Assembly: GCA_028551475.1 (NCBI GenBank)
Contig: CM052360.1
Span: 23,692,682-23,756,681, forward strand
Reading direction: 5' to 3'
Origin: Casuarina equisetifolia
Taxonomy: Eukaryota; Streptophyta; Magnoliopsida; Fagales; Casuarinaceae
DNA length: 64,000 nt
Position 1 is the first letter of the stretch. Each line of letters starts with the position of its first letter. The notes below the pieces were generated by a model, which was given only the letters and a program-made list of their open reading frames with translations, did not search any database and was not told the DNA's origin. The translations under genes were made by a program, and so were the position numbers. Positions 32,915 through 44,020 of this stretch are shown piece after piece.

Positions 32915-35900
32915 TCAAGACCGCAATTTACCTGGAAACAATTTAAGACGAGAATGATAAAGTAATACTTTTTGGCCAACCACAAACTCTCTCCTTAATA
33001 TGTGTTTGTCATGCCATCTTTTTGTCCGCTCCTTGTATATTTTGGCATTTTCGTAGGCCTCATCTCGTAATTCCTGCAATTCATTCAGCTGTAACAATCG
33101 AGTTTCACCTGCAGACTGCATATCAAAGTTCAAAAATTTCAAAGCCCAATATGCTTTATGCTCTAATTCTACCGGTAGATGACAAGCCTTCCCAAACACT
33201 AGCCTAAAAGGAGACATTCCAATTGGTGTTTTGAATGCTGTTCTATAGGCCCAAAGTGCATCATCAAGTTTCATTGACCAATCTTTCCTTGAGACATTCA
33301 CAGTTTTTTCCAAAATTCTCTTAATTTCCCTATTTGATATCTCAACTTGACCACTAGTCTGAGGGTGATAAGGGGTGGCAATCTTATGGGTAACCCCATA
33401 CTTACCCAAAAGTGCTTCAAATTGTTTGTTGCAAAAATGGGTCCCTCTATCACTTATGATTGCCCTAGGAGTGCCAAAACGGGTAAAAATATTTTTCTTT
33501 AAGAATTTAACCACAACTTTAGCATCATTTATAGGCAATGCTACTGCTTCTACCCACTTAGACACATACTCAACAGCCACCAAAATATACATATTTCCAT
33601 AAGAAGGTGGAAAGGGTCCCATGAAGTCAATACCCCAAACATCAAATAACTCACACACAACAACATTGTTTAGAGGCATCTCATGTTTCCTAGAAATATT
33701 CCCAGTTCTTTGACATTGATCACATGCAACTACATATGAATATGCATCTCTAAAAAGTGTAGGCCAATAAAATCCAGACTGTAAAACCTTAGCTGCAGTT
33801 CTGGTGGCACCAAAATGACCACCAGCTTCTCTAGCATGACAATGGTGTAGGATACTAGCCATCTCTTCCTCAGGAACACATCTCCTTATAACCTGGTTTA
33901 CACATACTTTAAACAAGAAAGACTCTTCCCAAAAATAATGTTTGAGGTCAGAAAAGAATTTTTTTCTTTGTTGATATGACATTTCAGGAGGAAGAACATT
34001 ACTTACCAAATAATTGACAAAATCAGCATACCAGGGAATTTGGATGGATTGGAGCGCAAAAATGTTTTCGTCGGGAAATTCTTCCATAATCGGTTGATCT
34101 TCTTCCTTTAGATTGGGAATTCTGGACAAATGATCTGCAACTAGATTTTCGGTCCCTTTCTTATCCTTGATCTCCAAATCGAACTCTTGTAGCAAGAGAA
34201 TCCACCTTATTAACCTAGGTTTTGATTCTTTCTTTTCAAGTAGATGCTTGAGAGCAGAATGGTCAGAATAAACAATAACTTTGGAACCAATTAGATAAGA
34301 ACGAAATTTATCAAAAGCAAATACTACTGCCAAAAGTTCTTTTTCTGTTGTTGAATAATTCAATTGTGCACCTGACAAGGTTCGACTGGCATAGTGATTG
34401 GTCTGAAAAACTCCATTCTTCCGTTGTCCCAAAACAGCTCCTACTGCAAAATCACTAGCATCACACATTAACTCAAAAGGTAAGTCCCATTCTGGTGCTG
34501 CCATGATTGGTGCTGATATTAACTTTTCCTTTAAAGTGTTAAAAGCCTGCAAGCATTCATCAGAAAAGTTATATTTCACATCTTTAACCAACAAACTTAA
34601 AAGAGGTCTAGCGATTTTAGAAAAATCTTTTATGAATCGCCTATAGAATCCTGCATGCCCTAAAAAGCCTTTAACAAGTTTCACTGATGTTGGTGGGGGC
34701 AGTTTTGCAATGACCTCCACTTTAGCTTGATCAACCTCTAATCCTTTTTTAGATATCTTATGCCCAAGCACTATTCCTTCCTGCACCATAAAATGACATT
34801 TCTCCCAATTCAAAACAAGGTTAGTCTCCTCACACCTTTGTAAGACCCTTGCTAAATTATCTAAACAAATTTCAAATGATGAACCAAATACAGAAAAATC
34901 ATCCATGAAAATTTCAATGAATTTTTCAACCATATCAGAAAAAATGGCCATCATGCATCTCTGAAAAGTGGCTGGTGCATTACAAAGACCGAAGGGCATT
35001 CTTCTAAAAGCAAAGGTACCATAAGGACAAGTGAAAGTGGTTTTCTCTTGATCTTCTGGTGCAATGTGAATTTGATTATACCCTGAATACCCATCAAGAA
35101 AGCAATAAAATTCATGTCCTGCAAGTCTTTCTAACATTTGATCAATAAATGGTAAAGGAAAATGATCTTTTCTAGTGGCATCATTTAGTTTTCTATAATC
35201 TATACACACACGCCATCTAGTAACTGTCCTAGTTGGAATCAATTCATTATTATCATTTCTTTGAACAGTCATACCTCCCTTCTTTGGCACAACTTGCACA
35301 GGACTTACCCAGGGACTATCAGAGATAGGATAAATGATCCATGCATCAAGCAACTTGATTACCTCAGCCTTCACCACTTCTTGCATCTTTGGATTTAATC
35401 GCCTTTGAGGTTGAACAGTAGCTTTGTACTGCTCTTCCATCAAAATCTTGTGCATGCAAAGTGAAGGACTAATTCCCTTGATGTCAGCTATTTTCCATCC
35501 AATTGCTCCTTTATGCTCTCTCAACACCTGAAGTAATTTCTCTTCCATTGATTTTGTCAAAGAAGAAGATATAATTACTGGCAAAGTAGAAACTTCATCT
35601 AAATAAACATATTTCAAATGAGAAGGTAAGGGCTTGAGTTCAAGAGTTGGGGGCTCTTCAATTGATAGCTTAGGTTTTGTCATATGTTGTCCCAACTCCT
35701 CAAACTTTGTTGCCTTTTGCTGTGAATATGGTGGATTTGCTTCCATGAGATTGGCATAATCCTGTATTTCTTCACTTTCAATTTCCTCATTCTTTGGGTG
35801 AACCAAGCATGCTTCAAGTGGATCCTTGAAAACCTTTTCTTGAAAAATCTTATTCACAAACTTATCAATTGTCTCAACCCTAAAGCAAGAACTATCATCA

Positions 35901-36052
35901 GATGGATGTTTCATAGCAGTAAAAACATTAAAAGTGACATAATCATTTTGAACTCTTAATATTAACTTCCCTTGTTGTACATCAATCAAAGCTCTTCCTG
36001 TTGCTAGAAAAGGTCGACCTAAGATAAGTGGTACCTCAAAGTCTTCCTCCAT
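32915..36052 (-). CDS. Athila-like pol: protease remnant, reverse transcriptase, RNase H, integrase
   Basis: A 1045-codon uninterrupted frame. The N-terminus keeps only the protease tail ([18 protein letters not shown]); the active-site Asp segment is missing. RT includes [31 protein letters not shown] sequence, [19 protein letters not shown] and the catalytic FMDDFSVFG. RNase H starts at [14 protein letters not shown]. Integrase has the HHCC zinc-binding part ([13 protein letters not shown] ... CDQCQRTG) and the DDE residues in [22 protein letters not shown] and [14 protein letters not shown]. No chromodomain is seen. It stops at a TGA (32915-32917) where related proteins continue with Arg-Trp-Ser-Gly-Pro, probably a CGA-to-TGA change. 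Upstream gag is in another frame across a deletion junction. Confidence 0.9.
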   Translation of the reverse strand: MEEDFEVPLILGRPFLATGRALIDVQQGKLILRVQNDYVTFNVFTAMKHPSDDSSCFRVETIDKFVNKIFQEKVFKDPLEACLVHPKNEEIESEEIQDYANLMEANPPYSQQKATKFEELGQHMTKPKLSIEEPPTLELKPLPSHLKYVYLDEVSTLPVIISSSLTKSMEEKLLQVLREHKGAIGWKIADIKGISPSLCMHKILMEEQYKATVQPQRRLNPKMQEVVKAEVIKLLDAWIIYPISDSPWVSPVQVVPKKGGMTVQRNDNNELIPTRTVTRWRVCIDYRKLNDATRKDHFPLPFIDQMLERLAGHEFYCFLDGYSGYNQIHIAPEDQEKTTFTCPYGTFAFRRMPFGLCNAPATFQRCMMAIFSDMVEKFIEIFMDDFSVFGSSFEICLDNLARVLQRCEETNLVLNWEKCHFMVQEGIVLGHKISKKGLEVDQAKVEVIAKLPPPTSVKLVKGFLGHAGFYRRFIKDFSKIARPLLSLLVKDVKYNFSDECLQAFNTLKEKLISAPIMAAPEWDLPFELMCDASDFAVGAVLGQRKNGVFQTNHYASRTLSGAQLNYSTTEKELLAVVFAFDKFRSYLIGSKVIVYSDHSALKHLLEKKESKPRLIRWILLLQEFDLEIKDKKGTENLVADHLSRIPNLKEEDQPIMEEFPDENIFALQSIQIPWYADFVNYLVSNVLPPEMSYQQRKKFFSDLKHYFWEESFLFKVCVNQVIRRCVPEEEMASILHHCHAREAGGHFGATRTAAKVLQSGFYWPTLFRDAYSYVVACDQCQRTGNISRKHEMPLNNVVVCELFDVWGIDFMGPFPPSYGNMYILVAVEYVSKWVEAVALPINDAKVVVKFLKKNIFTRFGTPRAIISDRGTHFCNKQFEALLGKYGVTHKIATPYHPQTSGQVEISNREIKRILEKTVNVSRKDWSMKLDDALWAYRTAFKTPIGMSPFRLVFGKACHLPVELEHKAYWALKFLNFDMQSAGETRLLQLNELQELRDEAYENAKIYKERTKRWHDKHILRREFVVGQKVLLYHSRLKLFPGKLRS

Positions 36053-36089
36053 GTCAAGTACTATAAAATCTGCAGGAAAAATGAATTTG

Positions 36090-36884
36090 TCAACTAGCTT
36101 TCCTCACTGGTGACCTCTCAGTAGGCCATTGATAACTATTATTTGCCATTTCCTCCAAAAGATCATATGCTTCTTCTGGTGTCTTATTGTTCAAAGCCCC
36201 TCCTGCAGCTGCATCAAGCATAAAACGAAGATTTGTATTAGACCCATTATAGAAAGTTTGTACTTGTAACCATATGGGTAGTCCATGTTGTGGACATCTT
36301 CTTAAAAGCTCTTTGAATCTTTCCCAAGCTTCATATAATGATTCATTGTCCATCTGCATAAAAGCGGTAATATCGTTACGCATTTTGGCAGATTTTGCTG
36401 GAAGAAAGAACTTACTAAGAAATTTCTGAGCCAAATCATCCCATGTTGTAATTGATCCTGCAGGAAGAGAAGAAAGCCAACTTTTAGCTTTGTCTTTTAA
36501 AGAAAATGGGAATAGCCTTAATCTAACAGCATCATCTGTGACTCCATTGTATTTAATCATGTCACAGATTTCAAGAAAAGCATCAATGTGAGCATTTGGA
36601 TCATCGTTTGGTAGCCCACTAAATTGCACAGAATTTTGAAGCATCTGAATGAGTGCTGGCTTGATTTCAAAGTTGTTTGCTTGAATTGCAGGCCTTTTGA
36701 TGCTTGATATGGCACCCTGAACTGTTGGTGCAACATATTCTTTTAGAAGCTTGCGTGCATCATCATTCTCCGTCATTTTTCTAACTTCACTTCTTTGTTC
36801 TCTTAACTCTTTTCGTTGCCTTTTGACTGTGCGTTCAATTTCTAGGTCAAGATTAACAAGTTGTTCTTTTTGGCTACGGGTCAT
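36090..36884 (-). CDS. Athila-like gag, C-terminally truncated (264 aa)
   Basis: Nucleocapsid precursor of the retrotransposon. The start chosen is the ATG at 36882-36884 ([20 protein letters not shown]), because the 50 codons upstream in the same frame are low-complexity leader. The Retrotrans_gag domain includes [52 protein letters not shown] and [20 protein letters not shown]. It ends at [10 protein letters not shown], where the old relic's gag continues toward a CCHC knuckle. About 40 bases later the pol frame begins with protease tail, so roughly 1 kb (zinc knuckle, spacer and protease core) has been lost at this junction, leaving a frameshift. Confidence 0.85.
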   Translation of the reverse strand: MTRSQKEQLVNLDLEIERTVKRQRKELREQRSEVRKMTENDDARKLLKEYVAPTVQGAISSIKRPAIQANNFEIKPALIQMLQNSVQFSGLPNDDPNAHIDAFLEICDMIKYNGVTDDAVRLRLFPFSLKDKAKSWLSSLPAGSITTWDDLAQKFLSKFFLPAKSAKMRNDITAFMQMDNESLYEAWERFKELLRRCPQHGLPIWLQVQTFYNGSNTNLRFMLDAAAGGALNNKTPEEAYDLLEEMANNSYQWPTERSPVRKAS

Positions 36885-37098
36885 ACACGTCAGCAACACT
36901 CCTGAAAAGTAACAACTAAAACAAATGATTAAAATTTTGTTTTTAAAGGAAAAATAACAATAATAAAGCAAAAGAAAAATAAAATCTAACAAAACAAAAC
37001 GAAAGAAAAAAAATTGTTTTTTTTTTTTTAACAAAATAAAAACTAGATTAAACTTAGAATTATTCGGTATTAATATTAATCAGTAGTAAAACAACCAA

Positions 37099-37116
37099 TC
37101 CCCGGCAACGGCGCCA
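37099..37116 (-). other. primer-binding site (tRNA-Asp type)
   Basis: Minus strand TGGCGCCGTTGCCGGGGA, an exact complement of the plant tRNA-Asp 3' end including CCA, six bases inside the LTR edge. Confidence 0.9.
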
Positions 37117-37122
37117 AAAACT

Positions 37123-38558
37123 TGTTCGGTGAATTTTAAATACAAGTGAACATGTCGAACAAGTAATATAATGATAAGAAAAGTATCGTCCCACGAAGAT
37201 TGGTGAATACTAAACTAATTAAATACTAATGATGAATAAATCCTAAAATTTATCTAGCAAATCAAAATATTGTTGATGATGAATTAAAATTTAAAACTTT
37301 CAAAACGAAAATTCAAGACTAATTAAAATTGAATCCAAGTAAGAAAAATCAAGATGAGAAATATGTTAGAGCTTCCGATTTCACCATAACTACTAGATAT
37401 GAATTTTTATAGTTTATGCCTACAAGAATGATATTACCCGTGTGATGGCGGAACTTCCTAATTTATTTACTATCCTATGTCTAGGTATAACAAACTTATT
37501 TAGTTCATTAATTCACTATATCTCTATATGTGAATTGAAACAAACCAAATGCATTAGGATTTGTGAATATTCCTAGTTTACAATAAATCTTTCGATCATC
37601 TTATCACCAAAAGCCACACAAATAACATGGTATATGTCTATCCACATTTAATTCATGGTTATATATTATAAGAAGCAATTGCATATTATTACCTCTCAGT
37701 CTCAAATATGCACATCAAATCATTCAAGTGGTGGTCAATCACTTAAAAGCATTAAGCATAATAATATATAACTCACATAAATAAAATATCTTGCAAAACA
37801 TAAAAACTTATAAAATTCACATCATCATAGTTAGGCTACATCTTCGCTCTAACAAAAGAAATTTAGAACATAATGAAATAACAAACCAAAGCAATAGTAG
37901 AAATTAAGCAAAACATCTTAAATAGAAAAACAGGAAAGTTGTCACCACATTGTCTTCTCTTTAAGAATTCCTCACAGAATTCCTACAATTCAAGAATGAT
38001 AAGAAGTAGAGGGAAGCTTTCGCGCCTCTATTTCTCTTTTTCTTTCTTGGTTTTCTCTTTCTTCTCTCACTTTTTCTCTCTTCCTTGGTTGATTTCGACA
38101 GCAACACACGGCTTCTTCTTCTTTTCTCTCTCTTGTCTCTCTTCTCTCTCCTATTCTCCTCTACCCTTGTGCGGCGCCTTCTCCTCCCCCTTTAATTCAC
38201 GTTCCTTTGCCTTTTTATTCTATCTTGGGATGCGTGTCCTAAGATTCTCCCTTAATAATTCACTTTTTTGCCCCTTTTCTTTTATTTCCTTTCTTGTCCT
38301 TTTTTGTCCTTTTCCTCCTCTTTTGCTGCTTTACACGTTGCCTCCTCTTTTCTTCTTTTGACTTCTTTTTCTTTCCTTGTCTTCTTCACGTACCTTTTTG
38401 TAACTTTCTCTTCCTTTATTTCTTTTGTTCTTTTGGGGTTTGCTACATAAATAACACCAGTTTACATAAATATATCAAAACTTAAATATTATCTTATAAA
38501 ACTTGTATTATTTATATCCTAAAATAGTCAAAATAACTCTATAAAAATAGAGTTATCA
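37123..38558 (-). repeat. 5' LTR of the complete gypsy element (1436 bp)
   Basis: Starts TGATAACTCTATTTTTATAGAG and ends TTCACCGAACA in element orientation. Long pyrimidine-rich runs (about 38030-38400) create open frames that are present in both LTRs and are not genes. Confidence 0.93.
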
Positions 38559-40299
38559 CGGATTAAGCCAGGAAAACTCCAGGAAACAAGGCTTTCCATG
38601 TTGTTCAACTTAAAAGGATAAACAAGGCAAAATTGGCCATAGAACTTAATGATAGTTTTTCAAAAAAAAATAAAATTATTCTTAAGGCTCAATTTTATTA
38701 TTATAGTATATAAACAAACATACAATGATGTTACTTGCATATATGATGGATCATACTACATTACCCTTTTTTTTCTTCTTTTGGGTAGATTCCATACATG
38801 CCTTGAATAAAGTTGATTGATTGTTAAATACACATATTATCCATGTGTCAATAAGTCATTTACAATTAAAAATTAAATTTCACACTTTTTTGTGATTTAT
38901 ACCTAACTAAGTTGAAATAAAAGTTAATTATTTCAATTAGACAAAGAGTTTTACAATTTACTTTTATTTGTTTAAATTATTATAATATCAAGAAACACTT
39001 TAATTTACTTTTCATATTAAAAATTTTTTAGAATTGTCTAAACTAAGTCAATTTCATAGAAAGTTCTTTAATGATAAAATATTGATCTTTAAAGTAACTT
39101 TCATAGTTAAAGTAGCTTATAAGAAAAAAAAAAAAAAAGGTCAGGCTGAAATCTCTTTGAAATTTACTAAAAGTTTTAATAAATTTATTAAAGTACTTTT
39201 ATCATTTTGATTCGGTTAAACATGAGGGTACTTTTTAATGAAAAGAAGGGAGAAAAAACTGAATATTATCATGCGTTTAGTGAGCCGATGATCATTTAAA
39301 ACATCACAGGACCAACAGGGTTGAGTAGTAATAAGGATACATCTACAGATTTACAGGTGCGGTCAAAAAGCTAAAAAGTCGGTGTCCTTGCGACGTGATT
39401 GACATCGATATGACACTGCTAGAAAAGGACAAAACGTACGGCATGCCACATAGACGTGCACGAATTTGACAGAATGACGCGCCATGATATGTGTACGAAT
39501 TTGACTAATGAATGACGTGATTTACCTTTTGAAAGATCGAAGGTGATGTTTTACCACCGAGCAGACTGTGTTTTTCCAGCTGTTCTCACACTGCACGCCT
39601 AGTTTTAAATGTTCGGGTCCCTCGTCCAGCAGAACCCGATTGACAGTGACTGCTGATGCATGTAAAGTGTGTGTAATGAATAAATTTAGTAAATAAGAGA
39701 GGAAGATCATTTTCAATATGAATATTCAGAGAAATTGTCACAAATTTTTAACATTTTATATCTTAAGAGTTCCTTCAAATGACGCATTCTTGTAAGTATT
39801 TTATTTTGACATTTTATTGTTGGTTTTAAGATATTGTAGATTTAATCTTAAAAGTAAAGTTAATTGGTATTTCTTCACTATGATGTGAGATTACTTAGGA
39901 TAAGTTGAACCAATCTATCTTGAACATAAATTTATTTATTTATTATCTTTTAAATTCAATCTCAAAAGTAAATTTTTTTTTTTCTTTTTCTCTGTCAAGG
40001 GTCAATACTTGTTTGTGTGCAGCGACAAAATCTTGGTGACACTTGGTCTTAAAGGCATGTACGAATCCATACCCATTAGGTGGCCCACTGAGTGTACGAA
40101 TAAAGTAATTGATGGTGGCCCACTGAGTATACGAATAAAGTAAATTTCGCAATAATTTCCCACTTTCCTTACAGTTTTTAGAAAAAGGACGGTCAAATTT
40201 GACCAAGCAAAATGATGAAGCAAGCCAATTAATTTGTTGAATTTTTGTAAAACTATAATAAAATTTCAATTTGGGTGCTATCTACTTCTTGGAAAGTTA
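38559..40299. other. unit C upstream region, duplicated sequence blocks
   Basis: No gene seen. About 38690-39330 matches 21830-22440 and 59300-59710. About 39830-40095 matches 63390-63640 (landmarks TTTAAGATATTGTAGAT, GAGATTACTT.GGAT.AGTTGAAC, CAAAATCTTGGTG, GAATCCATACCCATTAG). A 35-bp unit starting GGTGGCCCACTGAGT is tandemly duplicated at 40079-40148. Confidence 0.55.
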
Positions 40300-40640
40300 G
40301 CGTCCTTGTGACGTAATTTTCACGGTGCTTTCTCACTGCAGGAGCGGTTTACATTCCTTGCAATTGCACAATCAATAATTCGTTTATGGACTTGTGTTTG
40401 CATTATCCCGGCAGGACACCTTTTAGGATATGGTCACAATTGACTAATGAACAGGAAGGATCTTTACTTGGTTGTGGTCTATTTCTTAGGAAATATCAAT
40501 CTGCCCATGACGCGATTTTTCACCATAGATATAATAGTTGAAGAGTTTAAAGATAAGGATTATGGTCGTGAGTACTGAGAAAATGACATCAATAACTATT
40601 AACAATTTCACTAGCCAAGAACTCAATCTCAAGCGAAGGT
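40300..40640 (+). promoter_or_regulatory. duplicated non-coding module (unit C) with W-box core
   Basis: Shares with 5976-6320 the string of landmarks CTTTCTCACTGCAG, GGTTTACATTCC, TTTTAGGATATGG, AATTGACTAATGAAC, TTGTGGTCTATTTC, ATTTTTCACCA and AAAGATAAGGAT. It lies on the 3' side of the minus-strand kinase pseudogene, so which gene it serves, if any, is unclear. Confidence 0.5.
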
Positions 40641-41296
40641 TTAGGATAGAATTTTGTCACTGCGTTCTTGTAGGAGATTTGTGTAAATTTTTCCTTTTTA
40701 AATAAAAATTTTTGCAAGAGAATGTCATTGAGTTCTTCCTTCTTTTAAAAAATTGTTGGAATTTCATAATTTTTTCTATGTCAATGAACGCTTTTTACTA
40801 TTAAAGTAATTAGAAAACTATAAGAATGGAAGAATACTTTCTGAAAAAGCTTTATGTATAAAGATATCAAGATCAATTATTTTCTTAAGGTTCATATATA
40901 AGAAAATATGAACCTTAAGGTTCTTTATGTACAAGAACCTACAAAAATATTTCTAAAAAAGTTTTGCATTCAAAGTCCATCTTGGTGTTGGCTTCGGTGA
41001 AACAGATCCGTGAGCATTTGACATAATTAATCATGAAAGATGCTTCATGACATAAAAGGAAAAAAAGAAAAAAAAAACTTGAATTGGTAGTTTTAATAGA
41101 TAAAGTTTGCATTCAAAAGTCCATCTCTATATTGTCTTCAATGATAGAAGCTCATTAAGATAAAAAAAAAAAAAAAGAAGTATTTAAGAATAGAAGATGC
41201 TTCATCATGGAAAAAAGCAGGAAGACAAGAAAAACATGAATTGGAATAGTACAACAACAATCCACGTGATTATTACTTCTAGTCTACCTTGACATC
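40641..41296. other. AT-rich spacer 3' of the minus-strand kinase pseudogene
   Basis: Probable 3' UTR and flank. Contains an inverted-looking pair around 40888-40925 (AAGGTTCATATATAAGAA / AACCTTAAGGTTC) and A-runs; nothing coding recognised. Confidence 0.4.
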
Positions 41297-43712
41297 TTAT
41301 ATTTGTTTTGGACGCTTTGCAATCATTTGTGCATTCATATGAATGGCACTTGCTGAGGCAAATGGATTGGGAGGCATACTTAATTTTTGCCCACCTTCTA
41401 GCATTTGAATTACAACTTTCATTGAAGGATGATCTATTGGGTTCCATTGAATGCACCAAAGCCCCACAATGGCAAGTTTATTTGCAATTTCAGCTTCTCC
41501 ATCATCTTCAATAAAAACTTGTAGATCTTCCTTTTGTTCTAGAAAATTATAGATCCATTCTGGAAAATAAACTTGACTAGTATTCTCAGTAATAATATCA
41601 AAATTTTTCTTGCCTCCAACTATTTCAAGCAATAAAATTTCAAAACTATAGATATCTGCTTTGTAAGAAACACTTCCAAAGTTTCTAGAAAATACTTCTG
41701 GCGCAATATAACCTATGGTTTCCCTTGCTGTAGTCATGGACACAACACTTTGATCCTTGGAGCACAACTTGGCAAGGCCAAAATAAAAAATTTTTGGATT
41801 GAAATTCTCATCTAGTAAAACATTATAAGGCTTGATATCAAAATGGAGGATTTGTTGACCACACCCATTGTGAAGATAATCAACTCCTTTTACTATGCCA
41901 ATAGCAATATCATGTATTTTTTGCCAACCAAGGAAATGATTTTTGGTGTTAGATGAGGATATATACTTCTCCAGTGAATAATTTGGTAAAAACTCGTATA
42001 CTAGAGCTCATTGAAATCCATTAGCACAAAAACCAACCAAGCGAGCCACATTAATGTGGTGAATCATCCCCATTGTCCCTACCTCATTTACAAATTCTTC
42101 TCCATTTTCCGTAGACATGTTCAAAATCTTTACTGCAACTTGGATTTCATTTGAAAGCTTTCCCTTTCCCTTAAACACTGTACCATATGCTCCTTCACCT
42201 AATTTCTCACAAAATTGGTTTGTCATGCTCTTGATATCAGCATATGAGAATCTTGTAGGTTTGAAGTTTCTATAATCCTCCAAAGCCATTTTGATCTTTG
42301 TTTCAATTTCCTTTTTAGCTTTTTCATGGTTGTAAGCATAATAAAGAACAAAGATTGTCAAGACTAACATAAGTGAACTTATGATAATACCTACATGTTT
42401 AACATTTACAAGTTTAGATCTTTCTTTTTACAATAATGAAAAATTCAAGTAACAAACACAAAACTTACCAGTATTCTTTATCCTTCTTTGTCTATCTGTT
42501 AAAGGTTTAAGAAAATTAGTTTTTCATTTGCATTAAAAAAATGAGCAAATATTTGCATGCAAATGCTTTAGTAATAGAGAAATAAGGGGGGATTGAGGCC
42601 TTGAATCAGCATTCTAGGAGTCGACCAGGTCCAAACGTGTTATGCAATGATTTTTACGTTAACCATCATATGCATGGAAGTGTTTGTAAGAAATGTGTTT
42701 GTTGATAGGTCTTGCTTGTTTTGCAAACAATTAGTTGAAGTCTCTGTGAAGGAACAATAGCATTTCATCCAATCAAAGAATGAGATCATGTTTTCTTGAG
42801 GAAAAAAAAAAAAAAAGTGAAAGGAGTGATTACCAGTGCCGTGTCTTTCTTTCTTTCTTTCTTTTTATTTTTTTTATTTTTTTATATTTGGTTCAAGGCA
42901 AAAAAGCAACCACTCCTGAGCCGCAAACATTTTAATTTGCTATATTAATGCGTAGAAGTGTACGCAGGAATTTGGCCTTCATAGCTTTACCATATCAATA
43001 CATTTGGCATGCTAACTGAGAAAAACTCCAGTCAGAAAGTTGAGACTGATTTGGCAAAAGACAATACCTTCAGGTTTAGCTTTGTGGACGCACCCACTTT
43101 GCGACTCATTGCAAGCATTCTTCAATCTCAATTCTTCGCCTTTCACTTCTGCCTTGGACCAATTCAATCGCATACTGTTGGCAGATCTACCCATTATTTG
43201 ATACGGAACTGATAAAAGAGCATACATCTTTCTACAAGATGCTATTTCGGGATAGTCGATGATGTCCCTATCCGCAAGGAAGAAGCGAACTTTGTGGCTA
43301 GGACTACTAAGACAAGTGATATCATAGTCAGTTTTTTCTGAGGAGGAACAATTGAGATGTAGTCAGAAGGGTATTGTTCTTCTGAGAGTTGGAAAGGCGA
43401 GGCAGACAAATTGAGTCGGTGAAGCTGTCCTTGGAAGCAAGGGTCTGAGAACTGCACTGTAATTACCTTAGCTTGGTAGTCGATCTCCCAGACACAGAAT
43501 TTCATAGAAATGGGCAACTCGAGCACTGTGTCGTTGTCATGATTGCAGGACAGATTAAAGCCAGGCAACCCCCAGTGGGGTGGCTGGGTGTTAAGCCGGA
43601 AGGGATGACGAATGGCAGGGCCATCGCCTCCACACCGTACTTCAGGGAAGCCTTTCTCGCCTTCTGCGAAGCCTACAACGAAAGCCAGCGACAAGAAGTA
43701 TAAGATTGCCAT
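41297..43712 (-). pseudogene. LRK10L-type receptor kinase pseudogene with ATL21-like ectodomain (unit C)
   Basis: Exon 1 (43712-43068) has a signal peptide (MAILYFLSLAFVVGFAEG), the GUB_WAK motif VRCGGDGPAIRHPFRL and a C-terminal part with IASCRKMYALLSVPYQIMG. A frame change lies near 43355. A 27-nt micro-exon (42495-42469) and a kinase exon (42391-41297) follow with good splice sites. The kinase has a membrane segment (SSLMLVLTIFVLYYAY), LGEGAYGTVFKG and VAVKIL, then a TGA at 42008-42010 before ALVYEF. The catalytic loop is HFDIKPYN (usual His now Tyr) and the DFG motif reads YFG, losing the Mg-binding Asp. So even with the stop ignored it would be a pseudokinase. It is head-to-head with the LRK10L gene at 44021. 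Confidence 0.85.
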
Positions 43713-44020
43713 TTCTAATCAAATCTGCGAGGTATCTCTGCGGCTTAAAAGGATTTGTACCGATACCTGTTAAACAAATGACTGAGGTGGCGTTCGTGCA
43801 GTGCCAAACACGCAACCTGCTTTTCCTTGGAGTTTCTCTTCATTATTTTTACTTGTTTATTTTATTTGCATCTTGACAAATGCATGTTAAGTAGGTCTAT
43901 TGCCTGGAAAAATCAATGTCCACGTGACAACATTTCACATAAGAAGGTACCAACTGCAGCTCGGCAAAAACAAAAGCAAAACACAAAAGAACCCTGGGTT
44001 CTCTTTCTCCCTCCCTCTCA
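43713..44020 (+). promoter_or_regulatory. bidirectional promoter between divergent receptor-kinase genes (unit C)
   Basis: The two start codons are 308 bp apart. The interval holds the shared block GTGCAGTGCCAAACACGCAA (43797-43816), one copy of GGAAAAATCAATGTCC, a G-box CACGTG at 43921-43926 and a CT-rich leader before 44021. The same arrangement in unit A supports an ancestral head-to-head pair. Confidence 0.55.

Larger units (their letters stand above)
29654..38558 (-). mobile_element. complete Athila-like Ty3/gypsy retrotransposon, 8.9 kb, target duplication CGGAT
   Basis: Bounded by LTRs 29654-31149 and 37123-38558 with the 5-bp direct repeat CGGAT outside (29649-29653 and 38559-38563). 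A tRNA-Asp-type primer site and a polypurine tract flank the inner LTR edges. Gag (36884-36090) and pol (36052-32915) are on the minus strand. The RT and integrase signatures are those of the Athila lineage. By eye the LTRs differ at about 25 substitutions in 1.43 kb, nearly all transitions, pointing to a recent insertion. The gag C-terminus and protease active site are deleted, so it could not move on its own. Confidence 0.95.

Noticed and set aside
39943-40269. 108-codon minus-strand frame with an internal repeat
   Set aside because: The repeat is the 35-bp DNA duplication at 40079-40148; the homologous block at 63390-63640 does not keep the frame.
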